In this document: positions 17,927 to 29,214 of the stretch, in pieces
How the letters are laid out: every line of letters begins with the position of its first letter
Numbering within the stretch: position 1 is the stretch's first letter
Assembly: GCF_002104995.1 (NCBI RefSeq)
Contig: NW_024468257.1
Span: 248,001 to 312,000 of the forward strand
Source: Linderina pennispora
Lineage: Eukaryota > Kickxellomycota > Kickxellomycetes > Kickxellales > Kickxellaceae
DNA length: 64,000 nt
Reading direction: 5' to 3'
Translations under genes and position numbers: made by a program
Notes under the pieces: model-generated
The model's database searches: none
What the model was told of the DNA's origin: nothing
Seen by the model: only the letters and a program-made list of their open reading frames with translations

Positions 17927-18727
17927 TCAATGCATGCTGCTTTGGCCCATGTTGATTCCAAAGAACCGCACCCGGTGGAACGCCGGTAGCTTTGCAATGA
18001 GAATGATGAGCAAGGCGGTGAAATTGATGATGAACGTCGGTACGTCGTAGTTTGTGTAGTGCGTGCTTATAAGGAACCTACAGGGAAGCACGGAGAAAGA
18101 TCATCAGTGTTAGTTGTAGGGATTCTACGCAGAAACCTCTGGTCTCTTTTTCAGCGCGGACATGCCACAGGTCCTGCACTACGCACATGCTAAAATGATT
18201 CTCGGGTAGCCCCAAATAGGGGCAATTCCGTTGCATGTCTTGGCACGCAATACACTAGGGAGTGTATGCATATCCGACGACTCGTCGGTCGACACTTACA
18301 CAATAATAGGGACCACGGTCAGGAACTTTTTTGTCGGGGTATATTGTTCGCCGTTGTCCATCTGCTCCCACAGCGTCAGGTTGTCGTACTCGCCCTGGTT
18401 GACCTCGAATGGCGTGCCGATGATGCCATGGAACATCAGGTACTGGAATAGGCAGTATGACAGATTCGTCAGTGTCCAGCTCAGCTCCGGCGTTGACCAT
18501 GGAATAACGCCAAATACAAACCGGAAGACGATAATAATCACAATGTTGGTTGTCCACGAGCCTACACACAAGAGCTGCTGTTAGCACGGCTGGTGCTGTT
18601 GCGTCTGCCCAGGCACTATTGGCGTAGTCCTGTCCTTACCTTTGTGATTGACCCAGTGCGAATTGGGATTGACAGAGAATTCGTTCAGATTAGCCACAGA
18701 AGCTACGCGCTGTACAATAGTCGGCAT
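17927..18727 (-). CDS. ORM1: ORMDL/Orm family sphingolipid regulator, three exons
   Basis: ER membrane protein that binds and restrains serine palmitoyltransferase, setting sphingolipid synthesis. Exon 1 (18640-18727) reads MPTIVQRVASVANLNEFSVN, then NPNSHWVNHK. The intron is 18562-18639. Exon 2 (18300-18561) encodes the core, with TLTNLSYCLFQYLMFHGIIG, TPFEVNQGEYDNLTLWEQMD and the GEQYTPTKKFLTVVPI motif. The intron 18078-18299 (222 nt) leads to exon 3 (17927-18077) with FIINFTALLIILIAKLPAFH and RVRFFGIN. Phases join exactly and total 166 residues, near the usual ORMDL length. The N-terminal Ser cluster of yeast Orm1/2, target of Ypk1, is not evident. Two double-hairpin membrane segments are visible. 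Confidence 0.93.
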
Positions 18728-20408
18728 TTGTTTAGTGGCTCTCGAGCACGCAACACGCTGTTAATAAAGAAGCAAAGGGAACGAGTGGAAGGGAGAGAGG
18801 GGTTTGCTGTCTGCGAAATGCACGTTGGCAGAGGGGGGGAAAAGCTGCTAATTCTACAAGCGAGTAATAAAATAGTGAAGCGAAGGCAAAAGGGCTGCAG
18901 CAAGGGGCAGGGGGCGAAAGGCTTGAGAACACGGCTTGCTGAGCCAGCCTGCGTTTTGTGGTGAACAAGGAAAGCTCCACCAACCAGAATATTAACACGC
19001 AATGCGCTCTCAGCTCGCGGCCCAAGGCTGGCGCCGAAGGACAGCTCTGCGCTGTTCCTGCAGCTCTTGTTTACAGGAGCGGGTTGCCACACTTGTGTGA
19101 TGCAGCCCAAATCCGGCTGTTTCCCACCAGCCACGTCAGGACTGGATCGGGTTGGTGCGATCTCCAAGGTTTTTTCCTTTTCTCCTCTGCTCCGAAATTC
19201 GCGCTTTCCCAATTTCCACACTCTATTCTGCTTGCACCAGACGGCAGCCCTGCAGCCACTGTTCGGCCATCTAGTTCTAGCAGCTCTCGTGCCGCCAGAA
19301 CCGACGGCGCTGAGCGAGGATGGCAGGCGGTCTTTGGCCGCAGCGCTATTGGAGCACGCTATACAGAGTCCGCTTCGATCCGCAACCTCCCCAAGCTGGA
19401 GTTTAAGGGTAACTTGTGTTCGTGGTGAACGGTCGGGGGAAAGCAACAGAGGAAAAGTGCTCCTCAGTGGCTTCAGACCTTGTCCGAGAAGGCAGACGCT
19501 AAAAAGGTCATTTATCACATTCTGTACCATGCCCTCGCGGCCCAGTCACTCAGCTCATCTGTGCGCTCCTAGGCGGCTCTTCCAAATGCGGACTCTATGG
19601 CTGCATGCAAGAATCCGTCTGGCCAGGCGGAAAGAGACTGTGCCTTGATATGGGGAGGGGCGGACGAAGAGTTCGTCCTTTCCGATGGGGCAGCTCTTTT
19701 GTGCCTCGCCAGAAGGAATTTTCTAACCCCTCGTGTGTCGTGCTCCCGCTGCAGGCGTCAATTGACGGCTGTATCTTTCTGAGGATGTGGAGAATCGCAC
19801 TGATGCTTGCTTGCCACGGGTGAGGGCCCTCTCCATGGTGGCCTTCTTATCTAGTGGTGACGGGCTAGTGTAGACCACGTAACCATTCCTGTTCCTTTGT
19901 GGGCATTCCGTGGCACAGCCCAGTGGGCCGTTCGTGCACGTTCTGTCGGCGGACAGGTGTCGGATCCGGCCGATTCCTGGAGTGTCTTGTTTTGCTACGC
20001 GTCCTCTCATTCCTGGCGTGCATTTCCTCTCTCGGCCCCACTCTGCTGCGAGGGATGCGCAGGCATTTTGGCCGAGTTCGACTGAATGTCGATTGCGTAG
20101 GGGGCTTGCGATTTACTTGTGCGTGGAAAAGGCTTCTGAGAGGAAACGCACTGACGTCAGACCGAGAGTGAGCGGCCGGCCTCGTAGGACGATCGGAGCT
20201 GAGGAGTACATTACGTAGTGTGCTCCTCCCTGTTCTGTCTTCCGAAAGTTGCACGAGGGTGTGGGCCTGTGTGTGCTGGATGTCGCAAGAGCTAGTGAGG
20301 GTTTTTTCTTTTGACAATTCTTTTTTGTTTTTCTTCTGGCGTTCCCTCAGCTCACGCTGTCTCGTGTCCAAGTGAACTTTCCAAGGGATGGATGGGGCAG
20401 TGACATGT
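18728..20408. other. Intergenic, no recognisable gene
   Basis: About 1.7 kb of moderately GC-rich sequence. Several frames of 150-275 codons are open on both strands, but they overlap each other, have unbiased composition and match no family I know. A short coding-like run ending ASIRNLPKLEFKG, followed by gtaact, is seen on the plus strand near 19300-19410. I could not find a partner exon. Confidence 0.4.
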
Positions 20409-20993
20409 TCATTTCCTGGACAGCCCGCCAAAAAAAAGCAACCATGTCATCTGCCTAGCGTGTATTTGGCTGGGACGCTGGGATCGTGAGGTGCAGAGCG
20501 GTGCGGAGCATGGTTTATGTGCTTTTTTGTCGTCCTTGGTCAAGGCCTGCTGGCCGTCGTTTTCTCCTCCACTCCTCGGTCCACTGGGCTTTGTTTGGAT
20601 GACGTCCGGTGCTTTCTGATGGCCACTGTCTAGTTCTGTGGGCGCAGTTGGTAAAGGTAGGATTGCTGGCACTTTGAGGGTCGGGCAGAAGGGAATGTGT
20701 CCGTTGTGAGCAGAGCGTGGGTGGCCGAGAGCAGGCGCGTTGCACTTTTCGAGCCGACTTGTCAAGTGATGAAGAATGCTTCCACAGACGAATGCTTGCG
20801 GGCGCAGCATCTGCAGTACCATATTCTCAGGCTGTCTGGCAAACTGGGCTGCGATTAGCTCGTGGGCTTGGTTTACTAGGTCTGTCTTGGAAGGAGCGCA
20901 GGAGTCTTCAGCACATGGTCGTGCGTCAGGTGTGGGATTGCCAGCCTTGCGGTCCTGCACCTGACCTTGGTTTGAAGCAGTTTCTGATGACAT
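20409..20993 (-). CDS. Possible hypothetical protein (weak)
   Basis: An open frame of 194 codons from an ATG at 20993 (MSSETASNQ). The product would be Pro/Ser/Lys-rich and mostly disordered, with one likely helical stretch (DLVNQAHELIAAQFARQPEN) and a Lys-rich tail. I recognise no domain. It is the longest frame in a 2.7-kb gap between ORMDL and the RhoGAP gene. The composition is not decisive and chance is possible. Confidence 0.3.
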   Translation of the reverse strand: MSSETASNQGQVQDRKAGNPTPDARPCAEDSCAPSKTDLVNQAHELIAAQFARQPENMVLQMLRPQAFVCGSILHHLTSRLEKCNAPALGHPRSAHNGHIPFCPTLKVPAILPLPTAPTELDSGHQKAPDVIQTKPSGPRSGGENDGQQALTKDDKKAHKPCSAPLCTSRSQRPSQIHARQMTWLLFFGGLSRK

Positions 20994-21499
20994 ACTCGGC
21001 TTGAGAAGGCATGGCCTTGAACAATAATGGCCAGGAGCTGCACGGCGACGCTGCTCAAATGAGTGCAGATCCTGGCTGGTATATATTAAGAGCAGTGTTT
21101 TTGTTTTTGCTTGCTGGCTCCTGGCTGGCATCCAGATTCAGTCTCTTTTGAAGGTGTTAGGAAATGAACGAGGGAGGAAATCGCACACCCCCCTTATGGT
21201 TTCCGAGCAATAGTGTGGATACAAGGTAAACAAGAAACAGGAAGCAGGAGCGGACCAAAGACCACCTTGTCCCGGCAATCCATTTGGTTAAAAAATGGAT
21301 GCATTGCACGATTTGCGGGTTCACGAGCAAGTACCATACACGAACAGTTTCTTATTTGGAGCCACAGCCGGAGCCTGCGTTGTTGGCTACAGCACCTCGT
21401 TCATTTTTCCTTTTCGCCTCTTTTCCATAGCCCTGTAATATTTTATTCAAACTAATATTTTTTCTCTACGCCAAGCGCGACAGACACATTCTGAGGAAA

Positions 21500-23767
21500 A
21501 TGGACTCAGCAGAACACGCACATGTGCCCGACTGGCTGGAGCTCCACGACCCGCAGACAGGCCGGGTTGTTTATGCCAACACAGTATGTAGACGAGACGC
21601 ACGGGTGAGGGGGAGGACTGGAGGCGTTTGGTGGGAGGCTCTAACAGGCTGTTATTGGTTTTAGGCAACAGGCGAATGCAGCTGGGCGCGGCCACAGAGC
21701 ACGATGTAAGTAGGGGAGGCATTCTGGCAGAGGAGAGCTTTATTGCGTTGCTTTTTCGCTAAGCAGGATGGCATTGTTTGCTGTAGCAAACCACGAGACC
21801 CAGCTGGCGAGTGGTGGGAGCTGCAGGACGAGGAGACCGGGATCCCGTACTACTACAACTCGCGGACAGGCGCAACCGAGTGGGATCCACCCGGGCACGC
21901 AACGGTCGTGCCATTCCACGCGCTGCTGGGGTCGTCGGTGGGCAAACGGCTGTCGATGGTGGTGGCCAGCCGGGCATCGATTGCGTTCAGCGACGACCAG
22001 GTAGACCCGCTGGTACGTAAGGCGTCGCGTGCATCGCTCCGGAGCGTCGAGGGGCGGGTGTCGCGCAAGAACTCGCTGGCAGCGCACCACCGCAAAAACA
22101 GCGCAGCGGGCGGCGGCGGCTCATCGACACTGAGCCCACAGGTAACGGCCACAGCAGTGGGCGCGCGGTCGCCATCGATTGCGCAGGCACAGGCGCGGCT
22201 CGAGTCCGGGCGGCGCGGCGGCAGCGCAGCGGCTGATGCGGAGCGGCAGAAGAAGCGGCTGTCGAATCAGCGGCACAGCCAGTCGGAGACGGCGCTGGAG
22301 ACGCTGAAGGAAGCAATGGACGGAGGGCTCCGGATCGCCGAGGAGGAGGATGGGGCGGAGCAGCGGTCGGGCGACAGCGACACCGACAGCGTGGCGATGC
22401 GGTATGCGGTGAGCCAGCAGGGCCGGCGTGTCACGGAGGTGAGCTTTGAGGTGACGCAGGAGCCAGCACGCATGTCGGAGCAGATTCCACGCAAGGGCAG
22501 CCGCGGCCGCCCGCGCGAGCTCAGCGAGGTATCGGGCAAGTCGGCGTTTGAGCCGAGTCGCAGCATGGCTACGCTTGGCTCGCACCGCAACCGCAGCATG
22601 CCGTCGATCCGCCCCGACCGTGCGCTGTTCGGGATGCGCGCATTTGCTGCAGCGCACTTTGCTGCCCAGAAGCGCGGCTTCCTGCGCCGCAAGGTGCCGG
22701 TGGAGGAGCTGATTTCATACAGCGCCGAGCCGCTGGCGCGCCCGCTGATGAACCTTCCGCGCGAGCTGAACCGCGACGCCGCGCGCAGCTTCGCCATCAT
22801 CCAGTGCTTCATGCGCGATCTCGAGGGTGCCATGTCCGACACCGATCTGTTCTCTGAGGTGCTGTGGCTGGCGAACCAGGGCATCCGCCACCAGCTGCTG
22901 CGCGACGAGGTCTTCTGCCAGCTGGCAAAGCAGGTCACTGGCCATCCGAGCCACGATTCCGCCGAGCGCGGCTGGGTGCTGATGGGCGTGCTGTTCTATG
23001 CCTTCCGCCCGTCGCAGCTGCTGTTCCCGCACCTCGAGGTCTTTGTGGAGTCGGCGCAGCTGGAGTCGGCGAACCTCAAGCGCTTTCTGCTGTTGCAGCT
23101 GGGCCGCATCAAGCGCACTGGCAGCCGCACCACGCCGATGACGAAGGAGGAGCTGCGCCTGGCGCTGCTCGTGCCGCGCCGCCCCCTGGTGTTTGGCGGG
23201 TCGCTGAAGGAGATCATGCAGAACCCCGAGCTGGTCAATGCTGAGGGCCGCCTGCCCCGCGTCCTGGAGCTGCTGACCGCCCAGATCACACGTCTAGGTG
23301 GCGAGCGCACCGAGGGCCTGTTCCGCGTGCCCGGCGATGCCGATGCCGTGGCTATGGCGCGCCTCATGATCGAGGCTGGCCAGCAGACCGACTTTCCGAA
23401 TCTCCGCGATCCTAATGTGCCCGCGTCGCTGCTGAAGGAGTGGCTGCGAGACCTGGCTGACCCACTGATCCCCGAGGTGCTCTATGACCAGTGTATTGCG
23501 CGCTCTGGCGACCGCAAGGCGTCCCTGGAGATCCTGAGCGCCCTGCCCGAGGAGTCGTATTGCGTCGTGGACTTTTTGCTGCGCTTTTTGAAACATCTGC
23601 TGGATCCCGAGATCGAAAAGTTGACCAAGATGGACAGCAGCAATCTGGCCCTCGTGTTTGGGCCCTCGTTCCTCAGGAACCCCGTCAGCGACCTTAAAGA
23701 CGTGTTTGCGAATTCATCCGCCGAGCAGACATTCTTGCTGACACTGCTCGAGTCGTTCCAGGGATGA
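21500..23767 (+). CDS. WW-WW-MyTH4-RhoGAP protein (ARHGAP39/Vilse-like), three exons
   Basis: GTPase-activating protein for Rho/Rac/Cdc42 GTPases. Exon 1 is 21500-21583, the intron 21584-21664, exon 2 21665-21705, the intron 21706-21786, and exon 3 21787-23767; 701 residues. WW1 (residues ~10-42) is split over exons 1-2. WW2 (about 47-76) has EWWELQDEETGIPYYYNSRT and TEWDPPG. A long Ser/Arg-rich disordered part follows. The MyTH4 domain is at about 340-490 (SYSAEPLARPLMNLPRELNR). The RhoGAP domain is at about 505-700, with the arginine finger Arg555 in GLFRVPGDAD and later NLALVFGPSFLRN. This architecture is that of animal ARHGAP39/Vilse. It converges with the Swi3 gene. Confidence 0.9.
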
Positions 23768-23869
23768 ATATATTCTGTTCTACGCGTAACTGTTAGTATT
23801 TTTTTTTAAATGTTGCTTATATTCTGTCGAGGCTTGTTAAGGGTGGTATAGGAAAGGAAAGAGGAGAAA

Positions 23870-26800
23870 TTAAGCAGAGGATGACGCGGGTGCATCGGTG
23901 GGTGGCATGGGCTGCATGTCTGTGGGAGCCGTCGCTGGGACTTGTGTTTCAGGGGCTGGCGCAGCAGACACTGGAGCCGCAGAGGGGGCCGCAGATAGAG
24001 CCGTAGGCAGCGCAGGGACGGCGGACGGCGCACCCACCGCTGGCTTCACACCTGTCGGCGTGACGGACGGGGGTGACGGAGCAGTTGGGACCGACTGAGG
24101 CGCTGCTGGGACAGCCGGAGCTGTTGGGAGGGTAGGAATCACATCAGTCACCGCAACCGGTGTTGATGGTGCTGGTGCTGGCGCTGGCGCTGGAGTGCTT
24201 GACGCCTCAGAAGCAGAAGCTGTAGATGCGGCTGTAGCTGCACCTGTTGCCGCAGCCGGAGCTGGTGCCACAGCTGGGGTTGGCACAGGAGCCGGCGCAA
24301 CCGGCGGCCTGACAATCTGATTGACATTATCATCGGCAGCAAACATCTGTGTCTGCGCCGCCTGCGCAATTCTCCCTGCATTACCAGACTCGAACAGCGC
24401 CATTTTCTTCTTCAGCGCCCAGCACTCCTCGATCAGCTGCTGGCGCTGTCTGGCCAGATCCTTGCGCTCCTGCTCCACTGCTGCCTCCATCTCCTCGAAC
24501 TGCCGCATCTTGAGCTCGAGCTTGCTCATCTGTAGTTCGACCGCACGGTGTACCATTGTTTCCAGCTGCCGCTCTTCATATTCAGCCAGCTTGGCCGCCT
24601 TGGCCGCCGCCGTGCCGAGTGCTGTAGCCGCAGCAACCGCCATCTGGGAGACTGCTGGACGCGGCTGCTTGGGTGCATCGTCGGTGGTCTTTTCCGCCTC
24701 ATCGTCGCTCTTCATTGAGGCGTCGGACGCTGTGGCGCTGATGCCGTTTGGCAGGGCCTTTTCCTCCTCCTTGTCTACATCCATAGCCCCATCGTCCTTA
24801 GGCTTCTCAGAAGCCTCGGCAGCGCCTTCCGCGTCGGCAGACTTTTCGGTGACACCACCTACCTTGTCAGCAGCTTCGGTGACCTCAGTAGCCTCAGTGG
24901 TTTCGGCGGCTTCAGTGGTTTCGGCGGCCTCGGCGGCCTCAGCGGTCTCGGCAGGCTTCTCGGAAGCCTCCTTATCAGCACCGCCTACCTCAATAGGCTT
25001 TGCACTCTTTGTCAGCTCAGCCAGCGCCGCCTTCGCGGCTGCCGCAGCGACACCTGGGTTGACATTCGATGCCAAGAACGCAACCACAGACATGATTGGG
25101 TTGTCAGCACGCGAAAACGGCACAACTGCCGCCTGTGCGAGCTTTGCGTCCTTGGTCGGCGCTACGTCATACGGGTCCTCAATCGGCAACTTCAAGAAAT
25201 GCAGCACGCACTCTTCGCGCGACCGCGTACCGACATGCTCTGCAATCCGGTTCCAGTCATCATCGAACATCTCGATGCCTTCCAGCAATAGCAGCGTCTC
25301 CTGGTCGCTCCAGTCTTCACCCGACCCAGGGTTGCCTGTGGTCGAGTCCGTCAGTTTGACAAAGTCGGCGCTCGACAGTGTGCCTGGGAACCGCCCGTCC
25401 TGGTAGCAGGGCCCGCACAGGTCCACGCGCTGCCGCAGACTCTTGACGCAGTGGTAGTACGCTGCTGTGCAGTTGACGCCGCACGTGTAGCAGAACACAT
25501 CCTTGGTGGTTGGCGTGCTCTCGGATGCGTTGGTCTCGCGAGCGGGTCTTGCTGCCTCACTGCCGATCGTCGGCGAGTCGTAGATGGCCTTGCGCGTCGC
25601 CAGCCCGTTGGTCGTGGCAACGTCGCCAGGACGTCTGCGGCTTGGAAGCCGGCGCCGGCGTTCCGCCATTGGCCTTGCTGCCCGCAAGCTTCGCTGCAGA
25701 GAGACTCGGCTGGAATGGCATCAGGCCGCGCGGCGTATCAGCGGTGACGCGGAAGTGGCCGGTGAATGGCGGCCCAATAGCAGAGGGCTGCGAGTCAGCG
25801 TCGGCCTGGTAGTTGATCAGGCCCCACTGCTCTAGAAAAGCGTGTACACGCATGATCGCGCACACATCACCGGCGAGGTTGCGGCGGCAGGCAGTGACAG
25901 TAAGATACTCTGACGGGTTCAGCCGGTAGCTGTTGACCATGAAGTTGCGGTACTCCTGGTAGATTGTCGGCGTTTTTGACGGGTTGCGTGAGTTGAAGAA
26001 CTCGGGCAGTGCGCGCTTTTCGTTATCGTGGACGGACGAGAGGTTGAACCAGGCTGCGTAGCTCGGCACAATGATCTCCTGCGTCTGCTCCACAAGCAGC
26101 CTTCGAGCATCCTCCTCACGCTGGTGCTGCTTTTGCTGCTGTGTCTCGCTGTCTTCGGCGGGCTTTTCGGCTGTCTCGGTCTCCTTCTTATCGACATCCA
26201 TGCTATCGCTCTCCTTGTCAGCTTCACCCTCCTTAGCCTGCCTCGCCGTTAACAGCGGCTTCCTTGTTGGGCTCGCTCGCCTCATTATCCGCCTCCTTGC
26301 TCTTGGACTCGTCAACCACACCCTCTGCAGGTACATTTGCCAGCTCACCGTTCACAAGAGGCTCAAACTCGTTGTTGCGCTTGCGGTTCCCAGCTGCAAG
26401 CGCTGCTTCCTCGAGATCCTGCGCCTCGACACCCTCGGGCATCTCGCCGTTTTCGCCGTCCACGCGCAGCCGCTTCTCGTCGCCGGCAAGCGACACATGT
26501 GCGCGGCGCTTAGTACCCACGCTGCTGCTGGCCTCGCCTGACGCCGCCTCGGCATTATCGGCGCTGGCACTCGACTCGTAGTCCTCCTCATTAAGCCACT
26601 CGTTGTACTTTACGCTATCCTCGATCCACTGCACCGATACGCGCCACGGGCCAGTATGGTCAGGCGCGTCCTCTGGCTCTGCCGCGTATGGCGGTGCGGC
26701 AGTCACCCAGGCGTCGTATGAGTCGGGTGTGTACCACCAGTGCACGAGCACCATCTCGTTGTGCTTCTTGAGCGTACGGAACCACACGTCGTCGCCCGAC

Positions 26801-27420
26801 ACTGCTCCGCCGGCCTCATTACCGCGCACCTTGACGCTCTCTACAATATGCGTCGCCTCTTGTTCCGAGCTGACGATGCGGCCACCCAGATCGCTAACAG
26901 TCTTGCCAAGTCTGGCGGCATCGTCAGCAGCGATGTCAGACGCAAGGTGCACGCGTACCGCTGGCAACTGGCGGTTATCGGCGAGCTTCTGCCGCACCTG
27001 CGTCAGAATGTGACCAGCCGTTGGGCCGGTGGCCCACTGCGTGCTGTCAAGATCCACGCCATTCAGGACTGCGTATTCGAGCGTCGCGCTGAGCATGTTG
27101 TACAGCGGCCCTAGCTCCTTGACTGAGTCGCTGGGGACAGAAAACAAACTGGCAGGCAGCTTTGCTGAGCCAGGCACCTGGCTCTCGCGGCTCTTGCCCA
27201 AGACTCGCTCCTGCGCTATCTGCAGCTGGTGCGTAATCTGCGCCAAAAGCTCAGCTGTGATTTTGGGCGCGGTCGCGTCTGACGGGGCCGTCGATGCTGA
27301 GATCTCCACCTCTGTGACGAGCGAGTCCACAATGTCCTCAAACTGCTTCACCACGTCCTCGGATGCGAAGTACGCTGACCACGTCTGCCGCTGACACTGA
27401 TGGGTGGCAAGCGACGCCAT
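23870..27420 (-). CDS. Swi3/Rsc8/SMARCC chromatin-remodelling subunit, two apparent +1 frameshifts
   Basis: Scaffold subunit of SWI/SNF- or RSC-type remodellers. Read from 27420, the N-terminal SMARCC-type module (about residues 1-290) holds [35 protein letters not shown] and [13 protein letters not shown]. The SWIRM domain follows ([20 protein letters not shown] ... [11 protein letters not shown]). Then come a ZZ-type zinc finger (CYTCGVNC ... [11 protein letters not shown]), a SANT domain ([20 protein letters not shown] ... [11 protein letters not shown]), a Glu/Ala-rich repeat, a coiled coil and a Pro/Ala-rich tail. The frame slips by one base near 26238-26244 (surplus G in GCAGGCT) and near 25632-25640. 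Removing one base at each gives 1182 residues with no stop. Swi3 versus Rsc8 paralogy cannot be decided. Confidence 0.88.
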
Positions 27421-27747
27421 TTGCGAATACGTGTTTTTGCTTGTTTCTTCTCGCTGTGCTGGTGATGGGCAGAGACTCGTGGTCGCGTGCTAAACGAAAA
27501 AATAAATTGAAAAAAGATTGAGCCTTCAGCTATAAAATATGAATAAATGGTGCGCAACTGTGTCTTAAAAGGGCGAGAAAAATGCAAACCGCAAACGCGC
27601 GCTGGCTGTGTTTTCCACTTTGCCTGAACAAAGGGGGAGGCGGCGCAAGCGAGGTGGTAATCTCATGATCATGGATTGCAGTTGATTTGATAGAAATAAC
27701 AATTTACAGTGTCGATGGATCAGGGCTGCTGGCGATCTTGCCGCCCG

Positions 27748-29214
27748 CTAATCGGCGCGGCGGCGCTTGGCCGGGCTGCTGTTGGCCAGCGTCTCGCGCA
27801 GCGACTGTAGTGACGCTGGCGCCGGCAGGATTGGCACCACTGCTTGGTGCGACCTGAGCGGCTGCAGCTGCGGCTGTTGCCTCTGTTGCCCATTGCATTT
27901 TGCACCTTCCATCATGCCAGAGATCGGCGGCAGTACCACACGCATGGATGGCAGCGTCTGCGCACCAGGTGGAGTGTTGGCCAGCAGTGAGTCGGGCGAG
28001 GGCGTTGGATTATCGCCTGCTTCGCTGCTGGACGATGCGCTCATGTTGCTGGAGCTGCTGTTCGATCGGCGCTTGCGCACCAGCACAGCATCACGGCTGC
28101 GGCTCATGGTGGAGAATGAGGTGGGTGGTGAGAGACTGGGGACACGGAGCTGGAAGGGGGCCTGCTGAGGGGTGCGCTTTGGCAGAATGTACGGCAGCCC
28201 TTCGTGCCTTCTCACTTCGGGGCGAAACGAGGCGGTCGGAGGGACTTTGGCCTCCTGCACGGCTGGCGGTGCCGCCATAGGTGTGGAAAAGGCGAGTGGC
28301 GGGGGACCAAGGTACCTGCTCGCCATGAGCGGGGCCGTCGCCTCGGCCAGCTGCTGGAACCTTTCGGCTGTCTCGCTGCTCTGGCCCTGCATGCTAGGCT
28401 TGACCACAGCAGATTCTAGGAAGCGGAGCAGGCCTGCAAATGCATCCTGCGTCTTCATGTGGGCTGTGCGTAGATCCTGGTTCTCATCGTACAACGCGCG
28501 GTTCGCCCGCTGCATGTTGTAGATGCTCTCCTCGAGCTGGTAGATGCGGCTGTTGAGCCGCTCGAATCTGGACATGAGGTCGGGTGCTGCGGGCGTCGCA
28601 GGCTGCGCTGTGGGCTGCACAGCAATCGGAGCCAGAGAAGTCCCGGTCGGGGTGGCCGGCGACGCAGCCGCTCTTGGTGTGCTGTGCTCGGACGCCTCAT
28701 GGGGACCGCAGGGCTTTGTGGATCCGGGACCACGCCGCTTAATCATCTGCAAGCGCTTTGGCTGGCCACGCAGGAAGTGCAGGTGCTTGAACATCCATAG
28801 CTGCGTATCGCCAAAGACGCCGCCATACTCCAGGTCGTTGACTTTGTGGAACCCGTACATGTTGAGCTGCCGCACAAAGCTCTGCCAATTGCCATGCTTA
28901 AAGTACAGCGGCAGTATCTCCTGCGACAGCTCCATCGGGTCCATGACCTGGAAGCTGTCGCCATCGGCTGTCCACGATATCAGCTGGTCGGTCTTGCTGT
29001 CGCTGACCATTGCGTAGAGTTTCGAGACAAAAGCTGCGTGCGTGCGCTGGATCACCAGCCGCGGCTTCTTCCCGCTCTGTGAGGCGCTGTCACCCTCGTG
29101 CTGCTTGTGGAGCTCGCCAGTGATGGGTGAGGAGCTGGCGCTCACTATGCGGTCTCCAGCATCACATGTGCTGGCGTTCTCCTGGGGCTCAGGCGAGCTG
29201 GCTGCCGTTGACAT
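27748..29214 (-). CDS. HSF-type transcription factor
   Basis: A 488-residue DNA-binding protein of the heat-shock-factor family. Residues ~58-162 form the winged-helix domain: FVSKLYAMV, SWTADGDSFQVMDP, then the recognition helix NWQSFVRQLNMYGFHKV and WMFKHLHFLRGQPKRL. A predicted coiled coil (RFERLNSRIYQLEESIYNMQ, about residues 215-265) probably mediates trimerisation. The rest is Pro/Ser-rich with a Ser run and a basic end (SSPAKRRRAD) that may be a nuclear signal. No receiver domain is present, so it is not Skn7. It could be Hsf1 or an Sfl1-type paralogue. Single exon. About 440 bp separate it from the Swi3 gene start. Confidence 0.9.
   Translation of the reverse strand: MSTAASSPEPQENASTCDAGDRIVSASSSPITGELHKQHEGDSASQSGKKPRLVIQRTHAAFVSKLYAMVSDSKTDQLISWTADGDSFQVMDPMELSQEILPLYFKHGNWQSFVRQLNMYGFHKVNDLEYGGVFGDTQLWMFKHLHFLRGQPKRLQMIKRRGPGSTKPCGPHEASEHSTPRAAASPATPTGTSLAPIAVQPTAQPATPAAPDLMSRFERLNSRIYQLEESIYNMQRANRALYDENQDLRTAHMKTQDAFAGLLRFLESAVVKPSMQGQSSETAERFQQLAEATAPLMASRYLGPPPLAFSTPMAAPPAVQEAKVPPTASFRPEVRRHEGLPYILPKRTPQQAPFQLRVPSLSPPTSFSTMSRSRDAVLVRKRRSNSSSSNMSASSSSEAGDNPTPSPDSLLANTPPGAQTLPSMRVVLPPISGMMEGAKCNGQQRQQPQLQPLRSHQAVVPILPAPASLQSLRETLANSSPAKRRRAD

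Noticed and set aside
18703-19530. 275-codon minus-strand frame overlapping ORMDL exon 1
   Set aside because: Overlaps a certain ORMDL exon in another frame; no domain and unbiased composition.
24321-25406. 361-codon plus-strand frame, Ala/Ser/Val-rich
   Set aside because: Antisense of the Swi3 SANT and low-complexity region.
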